DNA of 6,295 nt. Source: Bacteroidota bacterium. GTDB lineage: Bacteria; Bacteroidota; Bacteroidia; Chitinophagales; Chitinophagaceae. The DNA lies in contig JAEZAY010000176.1 in NCBI GenBank assembly GCA_023427575.1, positions 1 to 6,295 of the forward strand. Reading direction: 5' to 3'. Under the pieces are notes generated by a model. It saw nothing but the letters and a program-made list of their open reading frames with translations, was not told the DNA's origin and ran no database searches. Below, piece by piece: positions 1-6,142 of this stretch; position 1 is the stretch's first letter; each line of letters starts with the position of its first letter. The position numbers were made by a program, and so were the translations under genes.

Positions 1-1713
1 GTTTACCCGGTACTGGCTACCGTTTTCATAGATGCGATTTTTAAGATCGATACCCTGGCGATCGGCCAGGTGCTGATGGTAAATTTCTTTGTTTCCTCTT
101 CGTTGCTGATCATGCTGCGCACTGGCGTAAAAGGACTTTATTATTACATGAAACGGATCACCCGCGATAAGAAGGAAACGGTAGTGATCTATGGTTCGGA
201 CCGAAACGCGATTCTGATTAAACAGGCATTGCAGTCGAGTACCGACAGCCAGTTTATGATTGTTGGATTTATCGATACCGACAAGGACAAGATCAATAGT
301 CATATTGAACAGATCCAGGTTTATCATGTGAATCAGCTTGCCAAATTAAAGCGCAAGAAAAATGTAGAGAAACTGATTCTGATAAACCACCAGCTTGGGA
401 AATCAGACAAGCAGAATGTGATTGATATCTGTTTACAGCTTGGAATAAAAGTGGTAACGGTACCACCTTCTGAACAATGGGTTTATGGAAAGCTTAGCCT
501 GGTACAGATCCAGGATCTGAAGATTGAAGATCTGTTACAAAGAGAACCGATTGTGATCAACAATACCGAGATCGCGGATGAACTGAGCGGAAAGCGGATC
601 CTGATCACGGGTGCTGCCGGATCGATCGGCGCTGAAATTGTTCGCCAGGTGCTTCCGTACCGTCCGGAAATGGTTATTCTCTGCGATCAGGCTGAATCGG
701 CCCTGCACGAGATCCAGCTCGAGGTGGAAGAGAAATTCCCGCACGCTAATATTAAAACCTTTATTGGTAATATCCGTGAGATCAAACGGATTCAACTGCC
801 CTTTAAAGAGTTCCGTCCGCATATTGTTTTCCATGCTGCGGCATACAAACATGTGCCCATGATGGAAAATCACCCTACCGAAGCCATCCTTACCAATGTG
901 ATCGGAACGAAGAATATTGCCGACCTGGCAATCTTCTATAAGGCCGAAAAGTTTGTGATGGTTTCAACCGATAAAGCGGTGAACCCGACCAATGTAATGG
1001 GCACCTCCAAACGAATTGCCGAAATGTATGTGCAGTCGCTAAACAGCCTGCCCGAATCAAACGGGTTCGAAGGTCTGGAACCTGGCGCTCTGCTTTCCAA
1101 TGTTTCCGCGCAAAGAACAAAATTCATTACCACCCGTTTTGGAAATGTGCTGGGTTCGAATGGATCGGTGATACCTCGTTTCCGGAATCAGATTCAGAAC
1201 GGAGGTCCACTCACCATTACACATCCTGATATTACACGTTATTTCATGACCATCCCCGAGGCTGTACAACTGGTACTGGAAGCGGGAACCATGGGCAATG
1301 GAGGCGAGATCTTCATATTTGATATGGGCAAACCGGTCAAGATAGTCGACCTGGCTTTAAAGATGATTCGTTTGGCAGGCTTAACGCCCGATAAGGACAT
1401 TAAGCTCACCTATACCGGACTTCGCCCCGGCGAAAAACTGTACGAAGAACTCCTGAACGAAAAAGAAAAGACCATCCCAACCCATCACGAAAAGATAAAG
1501 ATCGCCAAAGTGGCGCCAGTATCTTACAAACAGGTATATTCGGATGTGGAGGAGTTGAGAATTTTAAGTGAAACAGAAAATACCACCCGCGTGGTGCGTA
1601 AAATGAAAGAAATGGTACCGGAATTCGTAAGCAAAAATTCCCGTTTTGAAGCACTGGATGCAGTGGCGGAAAAAAAGGAAATTGTTGCTCCCGAGCCAGC
1701 CGTTACTACCTGA
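1..1713 (+). CDS. Membrane-anchored nucleotide-sugar 4,6-dehydratase/epimerase, CapD/WbpM family (5' partial)
   Basis: The frame is open from base 1, so the gene starts outside the window and the ATG at 70 is internal. The visible 570 residues show the end of the N-terminal membrane region (about 1-45), a first Rossmann-like domain beginning near residue 60, and a C-terminal extended SDR domain. The SDR domain has the NAD(P)-binding GAAGSIGAE at residues 204-212, HAAAYKHVP, and an STDKA...MGTSK stretch with Ser322, Met333 and Lys337. This is the Ser-Met-Lys arrangement known from WbpM/PglF-type UDP-GlcNAc 4,6-dehydratases instead of Ser-Tyr-Lys. RFGNVLGSNGSVIPRF and RPGEKLYEELL are also typical. 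The inferred role is making a deoxy or amino sugar nucleotide at the inner membrane for exopolysaccharide or glycan synthesis; the exact substrate cannot be read from sequence. Oddities: the first Rossmann loop is YGSDRNA rather than the usual glycine-rich form, and about 20 extra residues lie after the Met-Lys helix. TGA stop; a TAA follows in frame at 1729. Confidence 0.93.
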   Translation, partial: VYPVLATVFIDAIFKIDTLAIGQVLMVNFFVSSSLLIMLRTGVKGLYYYMKRITRDKKETVVIYGSDRNAILIKQALQSSTDSQFMIVGFIDTDKDKINSHIEQIQVYHVNQLAKLKRKKNVEKLILINHQLGKSDKQNVIDICLQLGIKVVTVPPSEQWVYGKLSLVQIQDLKIEDLLQREPIVINNTEIADELSGKRILITGAAGSIGAEIVRQVLPYRPEMVILCDQAESALHEIQLEVEEKFPHANIKTFIGNIREIKRIQLPFKEFRPHIVFHAAAYKHVPMMENHPTEAILTNVIGTKNIADLAIFYKAEKFVMVSTDKAVNPTNVMGTSKRIAEMYVQSLNSLPESNGFEGLEPGALLSNVSAQRTKFITTRFGNVLGSNGSVIPRFRNQIQNGGPLTITHPDITRYFMTIPEAVQLVLEAGTMGNGGEIFIFDMGKPVKIVDLALKMIRLAGLTPDKDIKLTYTGLRPGEKLYEELLNEKEKTIPTHHEKIKIAKVAPVSYKQVYSDVEELRILSETENTTRVVRKMKEMVPEFVSKNSRFEALDAVAEKKEIVAPEPAVTT

Positions 1714-1775
1714 GAAATCCCCCGCGATTAACCACCATTTATTGCAAAACCCCCTTAAATCTCAGATGAACTTTC

Positions 1776-2186
1776 ATGCCCCTACGTCAGAGACCTAAGA
1801 TTCATTTACCCAGTTTTTGGGTAATGATGACGATGGTTATTATAACCTTCATTGCTACCTGATATCCCGGTTTTGAATTTGAATCGACCGGCACCAGGAA
1901 GAATGATTCCATCATCGATTTTTTACTGCATGTATTTTATTATTTTATCATCGGAATTGTTTTTTTTCCGCTGCTGAATCCGGTAAACAGCCGGTCCTGG
2001 ATCTTTTTTCCCGCGCTTCTTCTGCTTTCCGTTCTGTTTGAGTTCCTTCAGATCTGGGTCCCTTCCCGATCTTTTTCCTTTGTTGATATGCTGGGCAACC
2101 TGCTGGGCGTGGGTCTCGCTTTCATTTTTTCCTATTGGGGAAGACGAAAGTTTAACCGTGAAACGAACAGAAAACGATCTTCTTAG
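1776..2186 (+). pseudogene. VanZ-like membrane protein, interrupted by an in-frame TGA
   Basis: Reading from the ATG at 1776 gives a basic N-terminus, a hydrophobic helix (about residues 14-28), then TGA at 1860-1862 (codon 29). The same frame continues open to TAG at 2184-2186. The continuation is clearly VanZ-like: Asp48 and His52 in the IIDFLLH stretch, hydrophobic segments at about 53-67 and 76-93, then E89-x2-Q92, R98, D104-x3-N108-x2-G111 and a final helix ending in a basic tail. No ATG, GTG or TTG occurs in frame between the TGA and the ATG at 2088, so the second part has no ordinary start of its own. Full length would be 136 residues, a normal size for a small VanZ-like protein. It lies 62 bases after the capD-type gene, fitting an exopolysaccharide locus. 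VanZ-like proteins have an unclear biochemical role; the founding VanZ gives teicoplanin resistance. A nonsense mutation or a base error are both possible; the frame is otherwise intact. Confidence 0.8.
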
Positions 2187-2291
2187 TTTCTTCTTCCGGC
2201 TTAATTTTCCGAACTTAGAATTCCGCTCTCTTCCATTGCCCTGATCGAATTATGCGGGGCATTATTTTTATTGGATATTGGGTCATAATTT

Positions 2292-2319
2292 TCCGGTAAC
2301 CGGATCGAAAATGATTTTC
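2292..2319. promoter_or_regulatory. Two adjacent inverted repeats just upstream of the PAP2 gene
   Basis: TCCGGT-A-ACCGGA (2292-2304) and GAAAAT-G-ATTTTC (2307-2319) are perfect 6-bp dyads, each with a single central base, separated by two bases and ending four bases before the ATG at 2324. A further ATTTTC at 2288-2293 can also pair with GAAAAT at 2307-2312. Such odd-centred dyads are compatible with a protein-binding operator or with alternative mRNA structures at the translation start. TAATTTTC at 2286-2293 is one base off the Bacteroidota -7 consensus TAnnTTTG, but I find no convincing -33 partner. The repeats are seen directly; the regulatory role is inferred. Confidence 0.35.
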
Positions 2320-2323
2320 TTTC

Positions 2324-3046
2324 ATGACCAATATCTCGTCCAAAATCAAAAAAGCCTGGGCCAGTCTTGCCCTTCTTTCCGTAGAGTTGCTGCTCGTGGC
2401 GGGTCTGTTCCTGGCTTCGCTTCTTACTTTTGCATTTCTGGTGTACCGGATTTTCCGGCTCGACCGCACAGGCCTCGATCTCCGGGTTTTTGAATGGGCT
2501 GCGGGCCATACCAATGAGGCAAATACCGCCTTCATGGTGTTTATAACCTTTTTTGCTTCGCAGCAGTTCCTGCTTCCCGCCAACCTGCTTTTGATCGCTT
2601 ATTTTCTATTCGTGCGCCGTCACCGCTGGTATTCCATAAAAATTCCCGTGGTAGCCATCGGCAGCGTTTGTATGATGCTGTTACTAAAATTGTATTTCAG
2701 CCGCCCCCGCCCATTAACGCCCTTGTTGGAAGAAGTGAAGGGATTCAGTTTTCCCAGCGGCCATGCCATGTCGGCCATGACCTTTTACGGATTGCTGATT
2801 TACCTGGTATACAAGAATGTTGGAAAAAAACTGAATAAGTGGATCCTCATTTTATTGCTGGGCATACTGATTTTTTTGATTGGTTTTTCCAGAGTGTATC
2901 TTCGGGTACATTTTGCCAGCGATGTGCTGGCCGGCTTTTCGGTGGGAATTATCTGGCTGGTTATTTCCATCTGGTCGCTGAACCGGATAGAAAGATATAC
3001 CCGCAGGAAGATTGCCCCCTCGGTTGCCGCGGAACCCCTCGTTTAA
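2324..3046 (+). CDS. PAP2-superfamily membrane phosphatase
   Basis: This 240-residue integral membrane protein carries the full three-part PAP2 active site: K122-x6-R129-P130, P144-S-G-H147, and S189-R190-x5-H196-x3-D200. His147 is the expected general acid and His196 the nucleophile that forms the phosphohistidine. Hydrophobic segments lie at about 15-41, 68-96, 106-121, 152-164, 172-188 and 201-218, fitting the six-helix topology of the family with the active site on the periplasmic side. The last residues are basic and then loosely structured. Candidate substrates are undecaprenyl pyrophosphate, phosphatidic acid or lipid A-type phosphates; the family does not tell which. Its position after a glycan-synthesis gene and a VanZ-like gene makes carrier-lipid recycling a reasonable inference. 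The ATG at 2324 gives a natural amphipathic N-terminus and no in-frame alternative is better. The next gene starts 15 bases after its TAA, so the two are probably cotranscribed. Confidence 0.93.
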   Translation: MTNISSKIKKAWASLALLSVELLLVAGLFLASLLTFAFLVYRIFRLDRTGLDLRVFEWAAGHTNEANTAFMVFITFFASQQFLLPANLLLIAYFLFVRRHRWYSIKIPVVAIGSVCMMLLLKLYFSRPRPLTPLLEEVKGFSFPSGHAMSAMTFYGLLIYLVYKNVGKKLNKWILILLLGILIFLIGFSRVYLRVHFASDVLAGFSVGIIWLVISIWSLNRIERYTRRKIAPSVAAEPLV

Positions 3047-3061
3047 TTTATACTGATTTGC

Positions 3062-3931
3062 ATGTTTTACCCTTCAGCCCTTTTTTCTGTACTGATCTTT
3101 TTGCACGCCTGTGAAAAGCAACCCGCAAAAACTCCCGACGGAGTTTTTGAAGATAATCCGGTTTTTATTGAGCTGGAAGCCAAAGAAATTACGGAAACCT
3201 CGGGTATGGCCGACAGTTACAAAAATCCGGGACATCTTTGGATTCACGAAGACAGCGGTAATCCCCCCGCCATCCATCTTTTATCGCACAATGGAAAATT
3301 GGCAAAAACGATCAGGATAACGGGCACCAATAACCGCGATTGGGAGGAGCTCGGAATAGGAACGGGTCCTCAGCCGGGTCTTAACTATATTTATATTGCG
3401 GAAACAGGCGATAATAATCATCAGTATCCTTCCTATTCTTATTTACGTTTTCCCGAACCGGATGCAGGTGAAACAGAAATAAAGGAGTATGAAACCCTTC
3501 GCTTTGTTTATCCCGACGGCTCGCATGACTCCGAGGCATTTTTTGTAGCACCGGCCTCGAAAGATCTCTATATCATAACTAAAAGAGAAGCGAAATCCAG
3601 GGTGTATAAACTGCCTTTCCCCCAACAAACCAATTCCCTGAATACAGCCGTTTTTGTCGGTGAACTGCCTTATAGCGGAGTGGTGGCTGCCAGTCTTTCG
3701 CAAAACGGCAAAGAACTGCTGATAAAAACCTATCCCTCCATTTACTATTACCGCGGCGAAGGCTCGGAATCTGTGGAGGCCATGCTTCAGAAAGAAGGTA
3801 AAATGCTGGGTTATGAAACCGAAGTGCAGGGCGAAGCCATCAGTTTTGCCAATAACGGGTCAGGATTTTATACCCTGAGTGAAAAAGCCTTTTCAAATAC
3901 TGTAAAAATGCATTTTTACAAACGGAAATAA
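3062..3931 (+). CDS. Predicted lipoprotein, beta-propeller-like, function unknown
   Basis: The 289-residue product begins with a short hydrophobic stretch and a lipobox-like L14-H-A-C17, so it is probably lipidated at Cys17 and exported. The n-region has no Lys or Arg, which is unusual, but only five codons separate the preceding TAA from this ATG and none is a standard start. The rest resembles a family of secreted bacterial proteins predicted to fold as NHL/SMP-30-type beta-propellers. Recurring family-like landmarks are ETSGM (45-49), HEDSGNP (62-68), the DWE motif (93-95), ETGDNN (114-119), the acidic DSEAF (156-160) and QGEAI (256-260). The pattern of short beta-rich repeats with conserved acidic residues suggests metal or ligand binding, but I do not recognise an enzyme activity. 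It sits 15 bases downstream of the PAP2 gene in the same frame, so an operon is likely. It converges with ytxJ across 53 bases that contain no clear terminator. Confidence 0.8.
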   Translation: MFYPSALFSVLIFLHACEKQPAKTPDGVFEDNPVFIELEAKEITETSGMADSYKNPGHLWIHEDSGNPPAIHLLSHNGKLAKTIRITGTNNRDWEELGIGTGPQPGLNYIYIAETGDNNHQYPSYSYLRFPEPDAGETEIKEYETLRFVYPDGSHDSEAFFVAPASKDLYIITKREAKSRVYKLPFPQQTNSLNTAVFVGELPYSGVVAASLSQNGKELLIKTYPSIYYYRGEGSESVEAMLQKEGKMLGYETEVQGEAISFANNGSGFYTLSEKAFSNTVKMHFYKRK

Positions 3932-3984
3932 TCCCTTTAATTTTCGTCTGCCCTTCATCTGAGATCAATCTTTGGCAGGTTAAT

Positions 3985-4314
3985 TTACATCACCATCGTT
4001 TCGATCTCGTCCATAGAAATACTCATATGACTTTCGTCGTATATGCATTCGCCATCGCGGATAACCAGAATTTGGGGTGATTCGTGATTGACTTTGTACA
4101 GTTCAGAAATATAATTGGAGAGACCCCGGAAATTGATCAGATCGAGGTAATAAAAATCCACATTTTGGGGTGCTCCTGACTTTTCCAACCGGTTCTTGGC
4201 CACCGAACTGATTCCGCACCGGGTGCTGTGTTTAAAGATAACCTGCGGAATTTCCTTTGAACGTTCGTTTATTTCTTCCAGTTGCTCTTCATGTCTTAAG
4301 GGTATCCAGTTCAT
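3985..4314 (-). CDS. ytxJ: YtxJ-like bacillithiol-system thioredoxin-fold protein
   Basis: The 109-residue product matches the YtxJ family (bacillithiol system redox-active protein), whose usual length is about 105-115. It begins with the W-x-P-L start typical of the family. The redox site is T31-R-C33-G-I-S36 after a beta strand (QVIFKHS), i.e. a monothiol CxxS site in place of the CxxC of thioredoxin. The expected cis-proline is Pro80 in NHESPQ, followed by the strand QILVIRDG. A second Cys90 is not in the active-site motif. The family is proposed to act like a monothiol bacilliredoxin, removing bacillithiol from mixed disulfides on cytoplasmic proteins; this is known mostly from genome co-occurrence with bacillithiol synthesis genes. 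The gene lies 36 bases downstream of a terminator on the same strand, so it likely has its own promoter in the A/T-rich 4315-4350 stretch, where I see TATAAATA but no good upstream element. No Shine-Dalgarno site is visible. Confidence 0.88.
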   Translation of the reverse strand: MNWIPLRHEEQLEEINERSKEIPQVIFKHSTRCGISSVAKNRLEKSGAPQNVDFYYLDLINFRGLSNYISELYKVNHESPQILVIRDGECIYDESHMSISMDEIETMVM

Positions 4315-4350
4315 CAGTCTTTAATTTATTTATAGAGTACAAGATCCAAA

Positions 4351-4381
4351 CCAAAAAAGGTTACCCGTCAAAGGTAACCTT
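4351..4381 (-). terminator. Intrinsic terminator after the small lipoprotein gene
   Basis: AAGGTTACC at 4357-4365 and GGTAACCTT at 4373-4381 form a perfect 9-bp stem with a 7-base loop. On the minus strand the stem runs directly into a run of six T (continuing to 4353), as in a Rho-independent terminator. On the plus strand no T-run follows, so it works in one direction only. It starts 28 bases after the stop codon of the 38-residue lipoprotein ORF and supports that ORF being a real transcript separate from ytxJ. Confidence 0.75.
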
Positions 4382-4409
4382 AAAGATTTTATGGGTAAAG
4401 GAAAGCTGC

Positions 4410-4526
4410 TTACTTTCCGTATCCTACATAGCCCTGATTGGATTTGCAGCCATGTTGTGCTGTACAGGAGCTAACTGTTACTGCTGTTACGAATGCCAAT
4501 GCGAGAATTACAAGTGTCCTTTTCAT
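4410..4526 (-). CDS. Small lipoprotein of 38 residues, function unknown
   Basis: The ORF starts at the ATG complementary to 4524-4526 and ends in TAA at 4410-4412. The product has a textbook lipoprotein signal: basic start MKR, a hydrophobic stretch from Leu5 to about Val18, and lipobox V18-S-S-C21. The mature peptide would have only 18 residues, beginning CTAQHGCKSNQ and ending GYVGYGK, with a second cysteine at 27 and a glycine/tyrosine-rich tail. The leader just before ATG is CCACAAAAA, the A-rich type common in Bacteroidota. Support comes from the signal peptide, the downstream terminator on the same strand and an otherwise empty intergenic region. I recall similar very short lipoproteins in Bacteroidota but know no function for them. 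It is divergent from the mpl-like gene, with 226 bases between the two starts. Confidence 0.75.
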   Translation of the reverse strand: MKRTLVILALAFVTAVTVSSCTAQHGCKSNQGYVGYGK

Positions 4527-4752
4527 TTTTTGTGGTATTTAGTTAACATGTAGACCGATGGAGGGCCTAACGATCAGGGAAAATTTCAAAGGAGCGGATA
4601 ATCAGTGTAAGCAGGAGAATCGGAGGGATTGGATCTTGAAAAAGCAAATTACGCATTTTTCGGTCGCATCTGCAAGCTTCTGTGGTCCTGTTAATAAAAT
4701 TTATATAATGCGTTGGTTTTTAAAATACTTTTAGAGTTAAATCCGGTATTAA
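4527..4752. promoter_or_regulatory. Divergent intergenic region between small lipoprotein and mpl-like genes
   Basis: This 226-base gap should hold the promoters for both flanking genes, which point away from each other. The part next to the plus-strand gene is strongly A/T-rich (about 4688-4752) and includes a TATAAT at 4704-4709 and TACTTTTA at 4726-4733, the latter close to the Bacteroidota -7 consensus TAnnTTTG, but neither has a convincing upstream element at the right distance. On the minus-strand side TTTG occurs (complement of about 4587-4590) without a matching -7. No RNA gene, riboswitch or strong hairpin was found. The location is clear; the specific boxes are guesses. Confidence 0.35.
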
Positions 4753-6117
4753 ATGAAAGTACATTTTATTGCGGTTGGAGGTAGCGTAATGCACCAGCTC
4801 GCTATTTCGCTGAAACGTAAGGGTTATGAAGTAACAGGCAGTGATGATGAGATCTTTGAACCTGCGCTTTCTAACCTGAAAGCTGAAAATATACTTCCCG
4901 CGGAAAACGGCTGGTTTCCGGCAAAGCTGGATTCGAAGCCCGATGCCGTCATTTTGGGGATGCATGCCAAAGCCGATAATCCCGAAATAGGCAGGGCCCG
5001 GGAACTGGGGTTAAAAATTTACTCTTTCCCCGAATATATTTATCAGGAAAGTCGCGATAAACAACGGATCATTGTAGGCGGCAGCCATGGCAAAACCACC
5101 ACCACCTCCATGATTATGCATGTGTTGAAATCGGCGGCCAAAGATTTTGACTACCTGGTAGGGGCACGTCTGGAAGGATTTGACCAGTCGGTATCAATCA
5201 CAAACGCGCCCTTAATTGTTTGTGAGGGCGATGAGTATCCGGCCAGTGTGCTGGAAAAGCGGCCAAAGTTCCATTTTTTATTTCCGCATATAGCCATCCT
5301 TACCGGAATTGCCTGGGATCATATCAACGTATTTCCCAGTTTTGAGATCTACCTGGAGCAGTTCGCCATTTTTATTCAAAAAATCGAAAAAGCGGGAATC
5401 CTGATTTACAATCAGTCGGATCCCATACTTGATAAGCTGGTAAAAGATAATTTCCGTTCCGATCTCCGGTATCAGCCATATGGCGTGCCGGAATTTACCA
5501 TCCAGAATGGCAGGACAAGGGTAAGTCTGGATACCAATAGCGCCGATATTATGGTGTTTGGGGAGCATAACCTGATGAATCTGAATGCCGCCTGGTACGC
5601 CTGTCGTGAACTGGGAATCGGTTCCGAAATGTTTTTGCGCGCTATCGCCGATTTTAAAGGGGCGGCTAAGAGGCTTGAAATCCTGGCCGAAAACCAGTCA
5701 ACCATCGTGTACCGCGATTTTGCCCATGCTCCTTCCAAACTGAAAGCAACCATCGGGGCGGTAAAACAGCAATTTCCCGATCGCAGACTGGTAGCGGTGT
5801 TTGAACTGCATACTTTCAGCAGTTTGAACGAAAAATTCTTGCCCGAGTACCGTGGATCCATGGATCCGGCCGATGCGGCGGCTGTTTTTTATTCAAAAAA
5901 AGCGCTGGAATTGAAGCGATTGCCCGAACTGGATCCGGAAAAGATTGCTGCGGGATTTGCCAAACCGGGACTGGCCGTGATCAACGATCGGAACAGCCTG
6001 GAAGAATGGCTGAACAGCCAGGATTATTCGCATTCAAACCTCTTGCTTATGAGCTCGGGAAATTATGATGGGATGGATATCCTTACATTTGCGAACCGGA
6101 TCACCAACCCCGATTAA
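4753..6117 (+). CDS. mpl: Mpl-like UDP-N-acetylmuramate:murein-peptide ligase (Mur ligase family)
   Basis: The 454-residue product has the full length and three-domain order of Mur ligases (E. coli Mpl is 457). The N-terminal domain starts with a VGGSVMHQLA loop and VTGSDDEIFEP for UDP-sugar binding. The ATP-binding domain has the P-loop GGSHGKTTTT at residues 109-118 (Lys114), the acidic CEGDEY with Glu158 and Glu161, and the WDHINVF motif with Asp189 and His190. GEHN (270-273) and GAAKRLE (303-309) lead into the C-terminal domain with DFAHAPSK (Asp322, His325). Mpl joins the tripeptide L-Ala-gamma-D-Glu-meso-Dap recovered from murein turnover to UDP-MurNAc in the cytoplasm. Two places differ from E. 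coli Mpl: the DFAHHP motif reads DFAHAP, and the EPR-type substrate loop reads ELHTFSSL (351-358). This resembles the form I recall in Bacteroidota, where it is often labelled peptidoglycan synthetase. MurC itself is a less likely alternative. Confidence 0.9.
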   Translation: MKVHFIAVGGSVMHQLAISLKRKGYEVTGSDDEIFEPALSNLKAENILPAENGWFPAKLDSKPDAVILGMHAKADNPEIGRARELGLKIYSFPEYIYQESRDKQRIIVGGSHGKTTTTSMIMHVLKSAAKDFDYLVGARLEGFDQSVSITNAPLIVCEGDEYPASVLEKRPKFHFLFPHIAILTGIAWDHINVFPSFEIYLEQFAIFIQKIEKAGILIYNQSDPILDKLVKDNFRSDLRYQPYGVPEFTIQNGRTRVSLDTNSADIMVFGEHNLMNLNAAWYACRELGIGSEMFLRAIADFKGAAKRLEILAENQSTIVYRDFAHAPSKLKATIGAVKQQFPDRRLVAVFELHTFSSLNEKFLPEYRGSMDPADAAAVFYSKKALELKRLPELDPEKIAAGFAKPGLAVINDRNSLEEWLNSQDYSHSNLLLMSSGNYDGMDILTFANRITNPD

Positions 6118-6142
6118 GTACTCTAAACTGTTTATACCGCTC

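Noticed and set aside
1711..1731. TGA stop of the capD-type gene is followed after five sense codons by TAA, and vanZ also has an in-frame TGA, hinting at TGA reassignment to an amino acid.
   Set aside because: The other intact genes encode Trp with TGG and contain no in-frame TGA over more than a thousand codons, which would not be expected if TGA were a regular sense codon.
1860..1862. Selenocysteine insertion at the TGA of the VanZ-like gene.
   Set aside because: No stable hairpin of the bacterial SECIS type is apparent just after the codon, and VanZ-like proteins are not known selenoproteins.
2215..2583. Minus-strand ORFs of 102 and 122 residues over the start of the PAP2 gene.
   Set aside because: Low-complexity basic translations overlapping a well-supported membrane phosphatase on the other strand; no motif or signal sequence.
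3932..3984. Possible bidirectional terminator between the convergent lipoprotein and ytxJ genes (CTGCC and GGCAG arms).
   Set aside because: The arms are five bases with a loop of about 20 bases and no following T-run in either direction.
4257..4553. Plus-strand ORF of 98 residues across the ytxJ start, terminator and small lipoprotein.
   Set aside because: It is antisense to better supported minus-strand features, crosses a terminator hairpin and has no recognisable domain; its cysteine-rich part is simply the reverse of the lipoprotein gene.
4593..4607. GGAGCGGATAATCAG resembles part of the lac operator.
   Set aside because: Only a short partial match with no inverted second half and no lac-type genes nearby; chance is the simplest explanation.
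5472..5861. Minus-strand ORF of 129 residues inside the mpl-like gene.
   Set aside because: It is fully antisense to a gene with complete Mur ligase motifs and shows no domain of its own.
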